A DNA stretch of 64,000 nt from Vibrio pacinii DSM 19139 (GCF_000711795.1 NZ_JONH01000001.1:372001-436000), one strand, 5' to 3'; shown: positions 36,385-47,159, counted from the first letter of the stretch. The notes: generated by a model not told the origin, from the letters alone. Translations and numbers: made by a program.

Positions 36385-37304
36385 GATTTTTTCTCCCTCA
36401 ATTCAGAATAGAGATATGGTACTAAAATCGCTAAAATCCCCGCCAACATCATCATCGCACTGGCAGCACCAAGCCCTATTTGACCTCGAGTAAAAGAGTG
36501 CGCATACATAAACAGGGCAGGCAAATCAGAAGAGTAACCCGGCCCACCAGCTGTCATCGCGGTGACTAAATCAAAGCTCTTAATCGCAATGTGTGAAGTA
36601 ATAATGACGGCACTAAACACGACCGGTCTTAAACACGGCATGATGATGCGCCAGTAAATCGTTGGTAAGCTCGCGCCATCAATTTGCGCCGCCTTGATGA
36701 TTGAAGAATCGATACCACGCAGTCCTGCTAAGAACATTGCCATCACAAAGCCTGATGATTGCCATACCGCCGCAATCACTAAGGTGTATACCGACATGTC
36801 TGAATTGACCAACCAATCAAACTTAAAGTCGCTAAACCCCCAATCTTGCACCAATTTCTCGATCCCTAAACCTGGGTTCAAAATCCATTTCCATGCGGTA
36901 CCAGTGACAATAAAAGAGAGCGCCATTGGGTAAAGATAAATAGTTCGAATCGCCCCTTCTTGACGAATGTTTTGATCGAGTAATATGGCTAAGCCAATAC
37001 CAAGCCCTATCGCGACAATCATAAACAACAGACCGAAAATGGCTAAGTTTGAAATTGAGGTGATCCAACGGTCGTTCTCCATCAGCTTTTCGTACTGGGC
37101 AATGCCGACGAAATTGAAGCTAGGAAGAAAACGAGAGTTGGTCATTGATAGTGCCGCCGTCCAGAAAATATAACCGTAGATACAAACTACGGTGACTAAT
37201 ACGGTCGGGGCCAGAACGATTTTCGGTAACCACAGCTGCAGTCGATCGGCGAGATTTGGCCTCGCCTTCGACTTATTCTGATGCCGATTTACAACATGCT
37301 CCAT
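36381..37304 (-). CDS. sugar ABC transporter permease (MalF/GtsB type)
   Basis: 307 residues, six predicted membrane helices, with the EAA loop 'DSSIIKAAQIDGASLPTIYW' near residue 205 and 'TAMTAGGPGYSSDLPALFMY' following, both typical of CUT1 permeases of the glucose/mannose group. A basic N-terminus (NRHQNKSKARP) precedes the first helix. It overlaps the downstream permease gene by four bases. The substrate follows that of the binding protein (see 37418). Confidence 0.92.
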   Translation of the reverse strand: MEHVVNRHQNKSKARPNLADRLQLWLPKIVLAPTVLVTVVCIYGYIFWTAALSMTNSRFLPSFNFVGIAQYEKLMENDRWITSISNLAIFGLLFMIVAIGLGIGLAILLDQNIRQEGAIRTIYLYPMALSFIVTGTAWKWILNPGLGIEKLVQDWGFSDFKFDWLVNSDMSVYTLVIAAVWQSSGFVMAMFLAGLRGIDSSIIKAAQIDGASLPTIYWRIIMPCLRPVVFSAVIITSHIAIKSFDLVTAMTAGGPGYSSDLPALFMYAHSFTRGQIGLGAASAMMMLAGILAILVPYLYSELREKKS

Positions 37305-37357
37305 AACGAGTCCTTACGTCTAACAACCTCAGTCACATCCTGACTAGGTTTTAAAGG

Positions 37358-37396
37358 AAAGGGCGTACAGGCTCCCCACAAGCCTGCACGCCCTTT
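37358..37396 (-). terminator. intercistronic hairpin between binding protein and permeases
   Basis: AAAGGGCGT and ACGCCCTTT form the base (37358-37366 and 37388-37396), continued by CAGGC/GCCTG inside after one A-C mismatch. Strong stem with a modest T-tract, in the gap between the binding-protein stop and the first permease; probably a partial terminator or stabiliser. Confidence 0.7.
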
Positions 37397-37417
37397 GGGG
37401 TGTCACTTTCGCGCCAA

Positions 37418-38665
37418 TTAAATCGCCGCTTTGACCGCTTTGGCTAGCTTTTGTGCGGCTTGCTGTGGATCGGCATCGGCATCGTTAAAGAAGTTGGTTA
37501 CGACATCGTAGATTGCACCTTGCGCATAACTGGTTGTTGCCAAACCATGAGCCATACTCGGCACGAGATCGCCTGAATTAGCGCTCGCTTTAAAGGTTTC
37601 CATTGAATCTAATGCACACTGGTCAAACTTAGCCATATCCATATCAAGACGAACTGGAATTGAGCCCTTATTGAGGTTAAATACCTCTTGGAACTCCTTA
37701 GTTAAGATGGTGCTGGCTAAATCTTGCTGCGCTTTTTGGTTGTCTTTATTGCTTAATTCAAAGAACGCAAAGCTATCGATGTTGAAAGTAAATTGACCCG
37801 CGGTACCTGGCGCTGGCGCACAAATGTAATCTTTACCCGGTACTTTGCCTGCGGCAGTAAATTCGCCTTTCGCCCAGTCACCCATGATTTGCATTGCAGC
37901 TTCACCATTGATGACCATTGATGTCGCAACGTTCCAGTCACGACCCGGTGAGTTGGCATCAACGTAGTCTCTAACTTTCTTAAACTTAGTGAATACTTCG
38001 ACCATTTTGTCGCCAGACAACACGTCCATATCTAAATCAACGAACGCTTTGTTATAGTCTTCACTACCTAAGACATCGAGCGCGACCGCTTCGAACACTG
38101 TCGCGTCTTGCCATGGTTGACCACCATGAGCTAATGGAATAAAGCCTGCTGCTTTAATTTTTTCGGCAGCAGCGAAGAATTCATCTAAAGTCGTTGGCAA
38201 CGTAACCCCAGCCTTGTTGAGTACCTCTGGGTTAGCCCACAGCCAGTTCACACGGTGTACGTTAACTGGTACTGCAACGTACTCTCCATCGAACTTCATC
38301 ACCTTAGTGACCACTGACGGTAAGAACTCATCCCATTTCTGCTGTTTGGCGGTAGTGTCTAATGACGTTAGGAAGCCCAATCCGCCCCACTCTTGAATAT
38401 CATGGCCTTTAATTTGCGCCGCTGAAGGTGGATTTCCCGATACTGCGCGCGTTTTTAGAACTGTCATTGCTGACTCACCACCGCCACCAGCAACGGCGAA
38501 GTCTTTCCATGTATGATTTTGCTCTTCGAGCATCTGTTTCAGCACGGCCGCAGATTTAGCTTCGCCGCCGGCTGTCCACCAGTGGAGCACTTCGACTTCA
38601 CCTGCGTGAGCAACATTGGCTGCCGATAAGAGAGAGAGAGTAAGTAGGGTTTTATTTAGTTTCAT
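37418..38665 (-). CDS. sugar-binding protein, GtsA/GltB-like (glucose/mannose type)
   Basis: 415 residues. Signal peptide ([21 protein letters not shown]), then '[19 protein letters not shown]', '[20 protein letters not shown]', '[10 protein letters not shown]', '[16 protein letters not shown]' and '[19 protein letters not shown]', which closely follow the Pseudomonas glucose-binding protein GtsA/GltB as I know it. It binds a hexose in the periplasm and delivers it to the permeases downstream. Glucose is the inferred ligand; other hexoses are possible. It lies downstream of its own two-component system on the same strand. Confidence 0.88.
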   Translation of the reverse strand: MKLNKTLLTLSLLSAANVAHAGEVEVLHWWTAGGEAKSAAVLKQMLEEQNHTWKDFAVAGGGGESAMTVLKTRAVSGNPPSAAQIKGHDIQEWGGLGFLTSLDTTAKQQKWDEFLPSVVTKVMKFDGEYVAVPVNVHRVNWLWANPEVLNKAGVTLPTTLDEFFAAAEKIKAAGFIPLAHGGQPWQDATVFEAVALDVLGSEDYNKAFVDLDMDVLSGDKMVEVFTKFKKVRDYVDANSPGRDWNVATSMVINGEAAMQIMGDWAKGEFTAAGKVPGKDYICAPAPGTAGQFTFNIDSFAFFELSNKDNQKAQQDLASTILTKEFQEVFNLNKGSIPVRLDMDMAKFDQCALDSMETFKASANSGDLVPSMAHGLATTSYAQGAIYDVVTNFFNDADADPQQAAQKLAKAVKAAI

Positions 38666-38822
38666 TATTATCTTCCATGTATTGGATTAGACAGTTAGGC
38701 CAACGGCTAAATGGCCTTAAGCGTTCTTGCTTAAACTGTTTTGCTTAAACTCATTTGAGTCTACCCAATTGGAATTTTTTGATTGAAACAAACGGTAAAT
38801 ACAATGTAACACAAATGTTACA

Positions 38823-40283
38823 TTACACCTCAAGCGTAGGAGGAACAAAGACTTGGGCGCGAAGACCACCAGTGCGTAAGTTATCAATAATGAGATCTCC
38901 ACCATGTCCATGAAGAATATTACGACAGATCCCAAGACCTAAGCCGTGGCCATTATCATCATTTGCGAGTCGATAATAAGGTTCAAACACCGCTTCGAGT
39001 TGATCCTCGGCAATGCCGGGGCCACTGTCACAAATCGTAATCGTTACCCACTCTTCACTGACAACAATGCTGACTTCAGCTTGTTGGCCATACTTGACGG
39101 CGTTATCCACCAAATTACTGATCACCCGTTTAATCGCAAGTGGTTTAGCCACAATCGGTTCCAACGGTTGCGGCTTGAAACTCACTCGTGTTTGCTGCTG
39201 ATTGTAAGGTTCAATGACACTAAAAATCATCTCGTTAAGATCAACGTAAGCATTATTTTCATGTAAGTCAGTATCACGAACGCACTGCAGTGCCCCTTTG
39301 ACCATCATCTCAAGTTCATCCAGATCACGATTAAATTTATCACGTTTTACTTCACTGTCTAAAAGCTCGGCTCGCAATCTTAAACGAGTGATCGGGGTCT
39401 TTAAATCATGAGAAATCGCCGAAAAAAGGTGTTCTCTATCAGCGACATAACGGCGAATCCGCTGCTGCATACGGTTAAATGCTCGGGTCGCCATCACCAG
39501 TTCACTCGCGCCCTCCTCCTTTAATGGCGCTTGATCAATATCCATACTCATTTCATTCGCCGCTTTGGCCAAACGCTTAAGCGGCTTCACTTGGCGGCGA
39601 ACTAACAAATAGGTTAAAAACAGTAAAATAGTGGTCGAGAAGATCAGAAACAGGACCTGCTCACGACCAATCAAGGTGTCATCTAGGGTCACATAAGGTG
39701 CTGGCAACAACGCGGCGATATACAGCCACTCATGACTCGCCAATTCTATCTGTACCACCAGAATGGGCGGATCAATCGGATTCAAGGTTAACGTATGATG
39801 CGCCCAAGACCTTGGTAAGTCGCTTAGGTAAATATCATTTTTTAATAAACGTAAATTTTCTGGCAAAGAAAAATCCACCGAAATGGTTTTGGCCTTAGGG
39901 ATTTTTCTGACTAAGACCTGCTCTATCGCCTCAATAGAAGCCAGTTTTAACGGGGTATCTTTGATTGGGTCGACCACCAATTGCTCTTTATTGAATGAAA
40001 CAAAAAAGCGCGTGCCGCCCATATTGCGGATTTGGTCGAGGACGATATGACGATATTTCACCGGTAACGATTGAAAAAAGTTCACCGTTGACGAGAACAT
40101 GTTGGCCATGCTCTGCGAAGCATCGTGAATTCCGGCTAGCTCTCGGTGTCTCGATTCAGAGTACCAGATCGTGGTTGCGACACCTTGCGCGAGTATCACG
40201 GCCAATAAGGTTAAGCCTAAGGTGCGACTCACTAAAGAGTTGAGCTTAAATGTGCGAATCGTACGCCACCAACGATTACTCAT
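38823..40283 (-). CDS. sensor histidine kinase of the sugar transporter cluster
   Basis: 486 residues from the ATG at 40283, which overlaps the stop of the response regulator (ATGAGTAA); a longer frame to 40352 overlaps the regulator gene and is less likely. Two membrane helices (about 18-38 and 215-235) flank a periplasmic sensor domain, then HAMP, the phosphoacceptor histidine in 'FSAISHDLKTPITRLRLR', and ATP-binding boxes 'NLVDNAVKYG', 'ICDSGPGIAED' and 'GHGLGLGICRNIL'. Its architecture and location match the GtrS kinase that pairs with GltR in Pseudomonas glucose uptake, but that functional transfer is inference. Confidence 0.85.
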   Translation of the reverse strand: MSNRWWRTIRTFKLNSLVSRTLGLTLLAVILAQGVATTIWYSESRHRELAGIHDASQSMANMFSSTVNFFQSLPVKYRHIVLDQIRNMGGTRFFVSFNKEQLVVDPIKDTPLKLASIEAIEQVLVRKIPKAKTISVDFSLPENLRLLKNDIYLSDLPRSWAHHTLTLNPIDPPILVVQIELASHEWLYIAALLPAPYVTLDDTLIGREQVLFLIFSTTILLFLTYLLVRRQVKPLKRLAKAANEMSMDIDQAPLKEEGASELVMATRAFNRMQQRIRRYVADREHLFSAISHDLKTPITRLRLRAELLDSEVKRDKFNRDLDELEMMVKGALQCVRDTDLHENNAYVDLNEMIFSVIEPYNQQQTRVSFKPQPLEPIVAKPLAIKRVISNLVDNAVKYGQQAEVSIVVSEEWVTITICDSGPGIAEDQLEAVFEPYYRLANDDNGHGLGLGICRNILHGHGGDLIIDNLRTGGLRAQVFVPPTLEV

Positions 40284-40998
40284 GGTTAACTGGAACACAG
40301 AGCAAGTAGCCATTGCCACGCATGGTCTTAATATAATGAGGGTACTTAGCACTATCGCCTAACCTTTGGCGTAAGCGGCTTAGCTGTACATCGATACCAC
40401 GTTCAAACGGCAGGGCTTCTCTTCCACGGGTGGCAAACGAGATAGTGTCACGATCCAACACTTGATTGGGTCGTTTAAGAAACAGCATCAATAGTGCAAA
40501 GTCACTGCCAGATAAGTCATGGGATTGCTGAGTGTCGAGGTGAGTGATGCGATGGGCTAAGGTATCAAGTCGCCAATCACCAAACATAATCGCTTTTGCA
40601 CTGGCAATATTTGCTGCCTCATCTGCCCCGCTGTTGACTCGCCTCAGCACCGCTTTAATTCGTGCGGTTAGATGACGCGGATTAAACGGCTTGGCAATAT
40701 AGTCATCCGCACCAATTTCTAAACCGATGATCTGGTCGGTATCATCCGATACTGCCGTCAGCATAATGATCGGTACAGAAGAGCGGCGGCGTATCTGCTG
40801 GCAAAGCGCAAAGCCGTCGTCACCGGGTAACATGACATCCAATAAAATCAGATCAGGAAAGCCATGCTGTTCCAAGTAGGCATTCATCTGAATGCCATCA
40901 TTGACCGCCGAGACGACGTAGCCTTGTTTCGCTAAATATTCTTCCAACAATTCACAAATTTCTTGATCATCATCGACGACGAGAATTTTTGCCGACAT
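40276..40998 (-). CDS. OmpR-family response regulator of the sugar transporter cluster
   Basis: 240 residues from the ATG at 40998 (MSAKILVVDDDQE). The ATG at 41010 is an alternative; GGAG lies only two bases before the chosen ATG, so the start is open. The receiver domain has the acidic pocket DDD near 10 and the phosphoacceptor Asp in 'LILLDVMLPGDDG', then 'ADDYIAKPFNPRHL', and the C-terminal winged helix with 'RGIDVQLSRLRQRLGD'. It is the first gene of the regulator-kinase-transporter cluster and probably controls the transporter genes downstream, as GltR does. Confidence 0.88.
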   Translation of the reverse strand: MSAKILVVDDDQEICELLEEYLAKQGYVVSAVNDGIQMNAYLEQHGFPDLILLDVMLPGDDGFALCQQIRRRSSVPIIMLTAVSDDTDQIIGLEIGADDYIAKPFNPRHLTARIKAVLRRVNSGADEAANIASAKAIMFGDWRLDTLAHRITHLDTQQSHDLSGSDFALLMLFLKRPNQVLDRDTISFATRGREALPFERGIDVQLSRLRQRLGDSAKYPHYIKTMRGNGYLLCVPVNHE

Positions 40999-41126
40999 AT
41001 CTCCATCCATTGCGATACGTTATTAATAACTGCTGCGAGTGTAATCGGTTCCAAATGTGATTCTTATGCAAGAATGGTAATAATTTGAACCCCTTGCGGA
41101 CACTCGTCACATCTTGTTAACAGCTG

Positions 41127-42587
41127 TTATGAGGAGCAGCTTATCTCCATCTTTTTGCCCCATTGCGGCGGTAAATTCGCGTACGCTGTCATCTCGGGTT
41201 GTTCATCATAAGGTTGGGCCAATAATCGAGCTAAGCGCTCCACCTCACTAAAGTCCCCTTGTTCAGCTTTATCAATCGCAATTTGTGCTAGGTAATTGCG
41301 TAAAATGTATTTCGGATTAACCGTTCGCATCTTATGGCAACGCTGCTCGGCCGTTAATGGATTGCCTTGCTCATCTCGTTCTAATTCACAGCGTAATAAG
41401 TATGAATTTAACCACGGCTGGGCCGCTTGGCGGTCAACAAACAGATCAAGTAACGCCGCAGTGCCGTGACGATCGACACAGGAGAGCTCGCGGAAGAAAC
41501 GCGTATAATCAATTGAGTGTGTTTCGAGGAGTTCAAACATTTCCGCAAACAACTGGCTGTCTTGCGCTTGTTTACTCAATAAGCCCAATTTTGCCCGCAT
41601 GCGCTGGCTAAAACAGTCACTCAAATGCAGTTCAAATTGCGCCAGTTGTTGCTCTAGGTCGGCGCGCTCAATCAGAGGGGATAAACTGTGTGCCAATGCA
41701 GATAAGTTCCACAATGCAATACGCGGTTGCTGATCAAACGCATAACGCCCTTGATAATCGGAATGATTACAGATGTAGCCAGGTTCGTAGTCATCCAAAA
41801 AGCCAAACGGCCCATAATCAAAGGTTTCACCAAGAATCGACATATTGTCAGTATTCATCACCCCATGCGCAAAGCCGTACGCTTGCCACCAGGCGATCAT
41901 TTCAGCCGTTCGCGTCACAATATGATGAAACATCGCCGCATAAGGGTTTTGCTTATCTTTACAATCAGGCAGATACCATTCGATGACTTTATCGGCGAGC
42001 AGCTTCAGTTCGTCAATTTGGTTGGTGTAGAAGAAATGCTCAAAGTGGCCGAAACGAATATGCGTGCGTGCAGTACGCAGTAATAAGGCTCCCTGCTCAC
42101 ATTTTTCACGGTATACCGGCGTATCGCTGACCAACATACCCAATGCTCTAGTGGTTGGAACACCCAAAGCGGCCATCGCTTCGCTGCACAGATACTCTCG
42201 AATCGTCGATCGCAGCACAGCACGGCCATCGCCCATTCTCGAATAAGGCGTTAGACCTGCACCTTTTAAGTGTAAGTCAAACCATTCACCTTCGCGGTTA
42301 CTCAACTCACCAAGTAATACGCCTCGCCCATCACCCAAATCCGGATTGTAAGCGCCAAACTGGTGACCTGCGTATTTCATCGCTAAAGGTAAAGTGCCGT
42401 CAGGTAATGCTTCTCCGCTGAGAAGATTTTTTAACTCACCTTGTGGCGCGGATTGAGGCAGAGCAAAGGAATCAGCAAGCTGAGCGTTCCAAATAACCCA
42501 ACGTGTCAATTCTAATGGCTGCGGAGTGACATAAGAGTAAAACTGACTCGGTAGTAGAGAGAATCGATGTGTAAGTGATGACAACAT
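41127..42587 (-). CDS. selO: SelO (YdiU), protein AMPylase pseudokinase
   Basis: 486 residues from the ATG at 42587 ([13 protein letters not shown]); a 15-residue longer frame has no support. Family motifs include '[21 protein letters not shown]' region near 85-105, '[21 protein letters not shown]' region near 115-135, and '[12 protein letters not shown]'. SelO transfers AMP to protein Ser/Thr/Tyr and acts in redox homeostasis. The C-terminus ends 'SCSS', where eukaryotic SelO has selenocysteine at the equivalent Cys position; the Cys here can form the regulatory disulfide known in E. coli. It stands alone, oriented leftward. Confidence 0.93.
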   Translation of the reverse strand: MLSSLTHRFSLLPSQFYSYVTPQPLELTRWVIWNAQLADSFALPQSAPQGELKNLLSGEALPDGTLPLAMKYAGHQFGAYNPDLGDGRGVLLGELSNREGEWFDLHLKGAGLTPYSRMGDGRAVLRSTIREYLCSEAMAALGVPTTRALGMLVSDTPVYREKCEQGALLLRTARTHIRFGHFEHFFYTNQIDELKLLADKVIEWYLPDCKDKQNPYAAMFHHIVTRTAEMIAWWQAYGFAHGVMNTDNMSILGETFDYGPFGFLDDYEPGYICNHSDYQGRYAFDQQPRIALWNLSALAHSLSPLIERADLEQQLAQFELHLSDCFSQRMRAKLGLLSKQAQDSQLFAEMFELLETHSIDYTRFFRELSCVDRHGTAALLDLFVDRQAAQPWLNSYLLRCELERDEQGNPLTAEQRCHKMRTVNPKYILRNYLAQIAIDKAEQGDFSEVERLARLLAQPYDEQPEMTAYANLPPQWGKKMEISCSS

Positions 42588-43063
42588 TAAGACATACAAA
42601 CTATTAACCAAATAATAGTTTGACGCTAGCACACTCGTCTAACGATATCTAGCAACGCTGTTGCTTAAAACGCAACACAAGGTAAGTATTTACTCTCGCT
42701 AAAAGACACAATAGGACTAAGGTTACAAACCGAAAAACAAGATCATAAAAAGACAAATATGGTCAATATAGCGAGCAAAGAAAATAGGCAGGTACGGCTA
42801 ATTACGCCAAAATTTGAGTGTTGAATCATTTCATCATGCTGCATAAGCTTAATCCACTTTGTTACATAGTCATTACAATATGATTAAATTTAGCCCAAAC
42901 CTCAACCCTTTGATAAATTAATTTTTTATGACAGAACACACGTAACCAAACATACTTTTGATAATAAATTGTTGTTCATAAAAACAATATCACATCAAAG
43001 TGTACGGCATTCTTCTATTATTAGTGGAATTAAAAATCATAATTCAATGTCAGGAGACTAACT
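42588..43063. other. intergenic region between divergent selO and a chemoreceptor gene
   Basis: 476 bases, AT-rich, with no supportable gene or RNA. It should contain the promoters of both genes; I see no convincing sigma-28 (flagellar) or sigma-70 element. The chemoreceptor has a good ribosome-binding site (AGGAG at about 43052). Confidence 0.5.
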
Positions 43064-45061
43064 ATGCAGTCAGTCATGAAAAGATTTTCACTGCATCATA
43101 TCGTTATGCTGCTAGCAGGTATCCCATTTCTGCTTGCGCTCATAATGGCCGTGGAACTATCCCTCCATAAAAAAAATACGCTGATGCAAGCGAACAACGA
43201 TAAAGAAGCGATTCAGCTGACTTTACTGTACGACAATCTGGCTCATAATTTAGCGGTTGAGCGCGGGCTTACGGCTGGCGTGCTCGGCAGTAAAGGAGCA
43301 CCAGAGCAGGTGGCTAAACTCAAAGAGCAACGTGCTAAAGCTGATACCCACATCGCCGCCTTTAGACAGTTTACTCCCTTGTACTTAGATCCAAATTTTA
43401 CCGACCAAATCAAACAAGCCATCATCAATGAACTCGACCAACTCGCGCAAATACGTAACCAAGTCGATCAACTTGCGCCGCAGCGATCTCCATTCGCTTA
43501 CTACTCAAACCTCAATCAACTTGCTATCGATAATGCCTCGCTACTTGTTTCAGGCGTAACTAACGCTGAAATCACTCAACTTGGTAACTCGCTGATTGCG
43601 ATCATGGTGATAAAAGAGCGCGCAGGACAGGTTCGCGGAGCCTTAAATGGTGCCTTTGCTCGTCAACACTCTTCAATCGGTCAATATACCGCGATCGAAA
43701 ATTACCTAAGATCGGGTCAATACAGTGAGCGAATGGCCACAATGACAATGTCGAGTGACTATCTCGATAACTTACAGCAAGCTAAACGCAGCGCGACTTG
43801 GCAGCAAGTCGAGCAGATCCAACAGCAATATCTGGCACAAAAAGCCAATCTAGATAACTTGCAAGGGCCTTCGGCATTGTCTTGGTTCGCCGCCGCGACA
43901 GACAGAATCAAGCTCGTGAATGGGATTCGCAACAATTTGGTCAAACAGATGACGGAAGTGGTCAGCAACCAAGCACAACAAGCTGCCTGGCAAATGAGCT
44001 TAGTCGTTGCTAGTGGCCTGTGTATCGGTGTGGTGCTATTCACCGGACTGTATGCCGCTTTAACCAGTCTAAAACGCCGCGTCGGAGAACTGACCTCTCA
44101 ACTTGCTGATATGTCGAAAACCAATAATTTAAGTTTGGTGTTGCAGTCCGAGGGGAACAATGAGCTGTCGCATATATCAAGCAGTGTCAACGGCTTGGTC
44201 TTTAGTATCAAAAACCTGCTGATGAAAGTCACCGAAACCAACGATCACAGTAATCAGCGGCTTGACCAGATGGTAAAAGGCGCGGATGACCTTGGCGATA
44301 GCAGTCGTGCGACGGCCGATAAATGTGCGGCTATCGCCACGGCAATGACCGAACTCTCACAATCAAGCTTAGAAATAGCCTCTTCCTCTGAGCGGGCTTT
44401 GGATGAAACAGAGCAGATGACCCAAAAAGTCCTCACCTGTCAAAAACAAAGCCAAGAATCTTATGACATTGTAAAAGCGCTAGTTCATCAGATTGAGCAG
44501 ACCCAAGCGTGTATGCTTCAGCTAGAGCAAGATGCGCAGAGTGTCAGTAAAATCGTCGACACCATTAATGGCATTTCAGAACAAACCAACCTATTGGCTC
44601 TCAACGCCGCAATCGAAGCAGCGCGTGCTGGTGAGCATGGGCGTGGCTTTGCTGTGGTCTCTTCAGAGGTTCGCGATCTTGCCCAGCGCAGTAAAGAGGC
44701 AACAGAGCACATTTCACAGCTGCTGGCGAATATCAGTAACAACACTCAAACGGCGGTCAGCAATATGCATAAAAGCCGAGATGCAACCGATACGACATTC
44801 AACTCGGTATCAGAGGTTAACGATAGCGTATCGCAGTTGGAGGTACTTATCGAAACGGTTAATGAACACATCAATAGCATTGCCAATTCGACGGTAGAAC
44901 AGTCTAAAGCGAGTGAGGCGGTCGATAGGGATATCGACGTACTGAGCGAGATTGCGCAGCACACTGGTGAACTGTCTGAGAATATGAATAAAATCGTCAG
45001 TAGCTACCGCGGCGAAGTTACCGAGGTTAATCAACAACTACAAGAGTTTAGGTTAGCCTAA
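43064..45061 (+). CDS. methyl-accepting chemotaxis protein with a NIT sensor domain
   Basis: 665 residues. Membrane helices at about 13-32 and 315-337 bracket a large periplasmic NIT-type domain with the conserved '[17 protein letters not shown]' at about 57-73 and a second '[15 protein letters not shown]' near 189; NIT domains are known or proposed nitrate/nitrite sensors. A HAMP-like segment follows, then a C-terminal signalling domain with the hairpin tip '[20 protein letters not shown]'. It passes ligand information to CheA/CheW. The ligand is a family-level inference. No adjacent chemotaxis genes; a stand-alone receptor, as is common in Vibrio. Confidence 0.9.
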   Translation: MQSVMKRFSLHHIVMLLAGIPFLLALIMAVELSLHKKNTLMQANNDKEAIQLTLLYDNLAHNLAVERGLTAGVLGSKGAPEQVAKLKEQRAKADTHIAAFRQFTPLYLDPNFTDQIKQAIINELDQLAQIRNQVDQLAPQRSPFAYYSNLNQLAIDNASLLVSGVTNAEITQLGNSLIAIMVIKERAGQVRGALNGAFARQHSSIGQYTAIENYLRSGQYSERMATMTMSSDYLDNLQQAKRSATWQQVEQIQQQYLAQKANLDNLQGPSALSWFAAATDRIKLVNGIRNNLVKQMTEVVSNQAQQAAWQMSLVVASGLCIGVVLFTGLYAALTSLKRRVGELTSQLADMSKTNNLSLVLQSEGNNELSHISSSVNGLVFSIKNLLMKVTETNDHSNQRLDQMVKGADDLGDSSRATADKCAAIATAMTELSQSSLEIASSSERALDETEQMTQKVLTCQKQSQESYDIVKALVHQIEQTQACMLQLEQDAQSVSKIVDTINGISEQTNLLALNAAIEAARAGEHGRGFAVVSSEVRDLAQRSKEATEHISQLLANISNNTQTAVSNMHKSRDATDTTFNSVSEVNDSVSQLEVLIETVNEHINSIANSTVEQSKASEAVDRDIDVLSEIAQHTGELSENMNKIVSSYRGEVTEVNQQLQEFRLA

Positions 45062-45080
45062 AAGATAAAGACTAAAGATA

Positions 45081-45104
45081 AAAAAGTGGCCAAGGTCACT
45101 TTTT
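45081..45104 (+). terminator. terminator between the chemoreceptor and the DUF2913-like gene
   Basis: AAAAAGTGGCC (45081-45091) and GGTCACTTTTT (45094-45104) with one G-U pair and a tight loop; serves the convergent genes on both sides. Confidence 0.8.
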
Positions 45105-45113
45105 TATTGCCCG

Positions 45114-45725
45114 TTATTTTCTCAGGCTTAAGGATATCCGCACAAAGTCGCCATCTTCGAACTCAAGTTTGTGATCAAACAATGATGAAGAATAGATGAT
45201 ACGTAAGAACGCATGTTTCTCGCCGTGCGTACCACGAAATAGCATCGAAATATCATTAACCAGTCGATTTCGGTGGTTAAAATGCGCATTTAAATCTTGC
45301 GAGAGCACACACAACAAACACCCTTTGCTGTTATGTTTGAGATCAACCGATTCTGGGCTCGATACCAAGACGGTGGTATTGAGTTCTTTCTCTAAGGTAT
45401 TCACTAACAGCAGAAAACTGTCGAGGTGAGGAAGTTCGTCCCCTTCCGTCGGCGTGAGTAAGTTACCCAGCATACCTTCCATATCCAAACGTTGAGCACG
45501 GGCGTGGCTCACAAGTGAACGCACTTTCTTTTTCAAGGGTTTGTATTTCTTGCTGTTGGCGGCCTTATTTAGCCACGCTGAAAGGATATCGTTGATGTCT
45601 GAACGTGACTTACGCACCAAAACCTTACCTGAATGATTCGTTCGCAGATGAAGTAAAGCATGCAAGGCTAACTCGGCCAGCAAAGGTTCAAACTCTGGTT
45701 TAATGTTGGTATGGATACTGCGCAT
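45114..45725 (-). CDS. DUF2913-like protein of unknown function
   Basis: 203 residues, soluble and mildly basic, mostly helical in the N-terminal half ('LAELALHALLHLRT', 'INDILSAWLNKAANSKKYKPL', 'GMLGNLL') with a beta-rich C-terminal half. The pattern of an N-terminal helical region followed by a short linker and 'D-L-N' segment resembles DUF2913 proteins, which are frequent in Vibrionaceae; this assignment is from memory of the family and only moderately certain. No catalytic motif, signal peptide or membrane segment. Neighbours give no functional clue. Confidence 0.6.
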   Translation of the reverse strand: MRSIHTNIKPEFEPLLAELALHALLHLRTNHSGKVLVRKSRSDINDILSAWLNKAANSKKYKPLKKKVRSLVSHARAQRLDMEGMLGNLLTPTEGDELPHLDSFLLLVNTLEKELNTTVLVSSPESVDLKHNSKGCLLCVLSQDLNAHFNHRNRLVNDISMLFRGTHGEKHAFLRIIYSSSLFDHKLEFEDGDFVRISLSLRK

Positions 45726-45873
45726 GTTCTCTGAACGTAAGGAGCCAAACTTAGGTTTGGTCTATTTGTTTTAGAAGGAGCGATATGCTACCGAAAAGCT
45801 TTGCGTAAGTACAGTAGCCAGTTTTAAATGATCAGAAAAGCACCGCCATGGCACCTCAGAAACGACAAAGCCC

Positions 45874-45905
45874 TGACAACTCAATGAGTTATCAGGGCTT
45901 TTTAG
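45874..45905 (-). terminator. terminator of the tRNA-Arg transcript
   Basis: GCCCTGACAACTCA and TGAGTTATCAGGGC form a 14-bp stem with one G-U, just downstream (leftward) of the tRNA 3' end, with short T-runs after it. Confidence 0.8.
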
Positions 45906-45911
45906 AATAAA

Positions 45912-45988
45912 TGGCACGCCCTGTAGGATTCGAACCTACGACCACATCCTTAGAAGGGACGTGCTCTATCCAGCTGAGCTAAGGGCGC
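45912..45988 (-). tRNA. tRNA-Arg (anticodon UCU)
   Basis: 77 bases on the minus strand. Acceptor stem GCGCCCT/AGGGCGT (with one G-U), D-arm GCTCAGCTGGATAGAGC, anticodon stem CGTCC/GGATG with loop CTTCTAA (anticodon TCT), T-arm GTAGG-TTCGAAT-CCTAC, discriminator G and encoded CCA. Reads AGA (and AGG) codons. All canonical features are present, so it is a functional gene and not an attachment-site remnant. Confidence 0.97.
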
Positions 45989-46002
45989 GCTACAGGGACA
46001 GA

Positions 46003-46030
46003 ATTATACGAGTTCAAACTGTTAACACAA
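46003..46030 (-). promoter_or_regulatory. promoter of tRNA-Arg
   Basis: Minus strand TATAAT (46003-46008) with TTGTGT 16 bases upstream (46025-46030). Transcription would start about 8 bases before the mature tRNA. The start-site region is GC-rich, as in stringently controlled promoters. Confidence 0.65.
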
Positions 46031-46104
46031 GAGCTTTTGTTAACAATCTATCCTGAATGAACAAAAAAAAGTCACCGCAGCATTAATTGCTTAAATTTAC
46101 CACG

Positions 46105-46120
46105 AAGCAAACGTTTGCTT
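46105..46120. promoter_or_regulatory. PurR operator upstream of folD
   Basis: AAGCAAACGTTTGCTT, a perfect 16-base palindrome fitting the PurR box (ANGCAANCGNTTNCNT), about 70 bases before folD. It suggests repression of folD by PurR with hypoxanthine or guanine, as known for one-carbon and purine genes in Gammaproteobacteria. Confidence 0.8.
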
Positions 46121-46190
46121 ATGGATGTTCATTAAATAATTTGCGACAATGCGCGGCAAATAAGTCGCCATTCATTTCTTAAGGAAAGTC

Positions 46191-47051
46191 ATGACAGCTC
46201 AAAATATCGATGGAACTCTTATTTCTCAAACAGTGCGCTCTGAAGTTGCGGCACGAGTAAAGGCTCGTAAAGAAGCGGGGTTACGTGCCCCAGGACTTGC
46301 AGTAGTGCTAGTTGGCGAAGACGCCGCATCACAAGTGTATGTAGGCAGCAAGCGCCGCGCGTGTGAAGAAGTAGGATTTGTATCCAAGTCATTTGATTTA
46401 CCCGCCAGCACAAGTGAACAAGACCTTCTCGCATTAATTGATGAGCTAAACAACGACGCTGAGATCGACGGTATCTTAGTTCAACTTCCGCTACCAGCGG
46501 GCATCGATACCACTCACGTTCTCGAACGCATCCACCCTGAAAAAGATGTCGACGGCTTTCACCCATACAATGTCGGGCGCCTAGCACAACGCATTCCTAA
46601 GCTTCGATCATGTACGCCAAAAGGCATTATTACCCTACTTGACCGTTATAACATCGATCTACGTGGTAAACATGCGGTTGTTGTTGGTGCTTCCAACATC
46701 GTCGGCCGCCCGATGACCTTAGAGCTATTGCTTGCGGGTTGTACGACAACCACATGTCACCGTTTTACCAAAGATTTAGAAGGCCATGTTCGTCAAGCAG
46801 ATGTCGTGGTAGTTGCGGTAGGTAAGCCGAACTTCATCCCAGGTAACTGGATTAAAGATGGCGCAGTCGTGGTGGATGTTGGTATTAACCGTTTAGAGTC
46901 TGGCAAGCTTGTCGGGGATATTGACTACGCAAATGCAAAAGAGCACGCAAGTTTCATCACGCCAGTCCCTGGTGGTGTTGGCCCAATGACGGTCGCTAGC
47001 TTGATTGAAAACACCATGCTCGCATGTGAGCAGTTCCACACCAAAAAATAA
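46191..47051 (+). CDS. folD: FolD, methylenetetrahydrofolate dehydrogenase/cyclohydrolase
   Basis: 286 residues. Catalyses the oxidation of 5,10-methylene-THF to methenyl-THF (NADP) and its hydrolysis to 10-formyl-THF, supplying one-carbon units for purine and fMet synthesis. Motifs: '[16 protein letters not shown]' (catalytic Lys near 54-56), '[10 protein letters not shown]' near 97, 'DVDGFHP' near 122, and '[18 protein letters not shown]' near the C-terminus. The ATG at 46191 is preceded by AAGGAAAG. A PurR box lies upstream. Confidence 0.98.
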   Translation: MTAQNIDGTLISQTVRSEVAARVKARKEAGLRAPGLAVVLVGEDAASQVYVGSKRRACEEVGFVSKSFDLPASTSEQDLLALIDELNNDAEIDGILVQLPLPAGIDTTHVLERIHPEKDVDGFHPYNVGRLAQRIPKLRSCTPKGIITLLDRYNIDLRGKHAVVVGASNIVGRPMTLELLLAGCTTTTCHRFTKDLEGHVRQADVVVVAVGKPNFIPGNWIKDGAVVVDVGINRLESGKLVGDIDYANAKEHASFITPVPGGVGPMTVASLIENTMLACEQFHTKK

Positions 47052-47075
47052 TCTCAAACAAGATCGAGATAAAAC

Positions 47076-47102
47076 AACGGGCAGCCCATTGGGCTGCCCG
47101 TT
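47076..47102. terminator. terminator between convergent folD and the nucleoside transporter gene
   Basis: ACGGGCAGCCCA and TGGGCTGCCCGT make a near-perfect palindrome followed by TTTTATTT on the plus strand and ATTTTATC-like sequence leftward. Confidence 0.9.
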
Positions 47103-47159
47103 TTATTTAGATTCAACTCAAAGAACACAAGCCTAACCGCATATGCCCTATGCGCCTTG

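Noticed and set aside
45912..45988. tRNA-Arg as an island attachment site
   Set aside because: Both flanks are ordinary core genes, and no repeat of the tRNA 3' end or foreign DNA is seen next to it.
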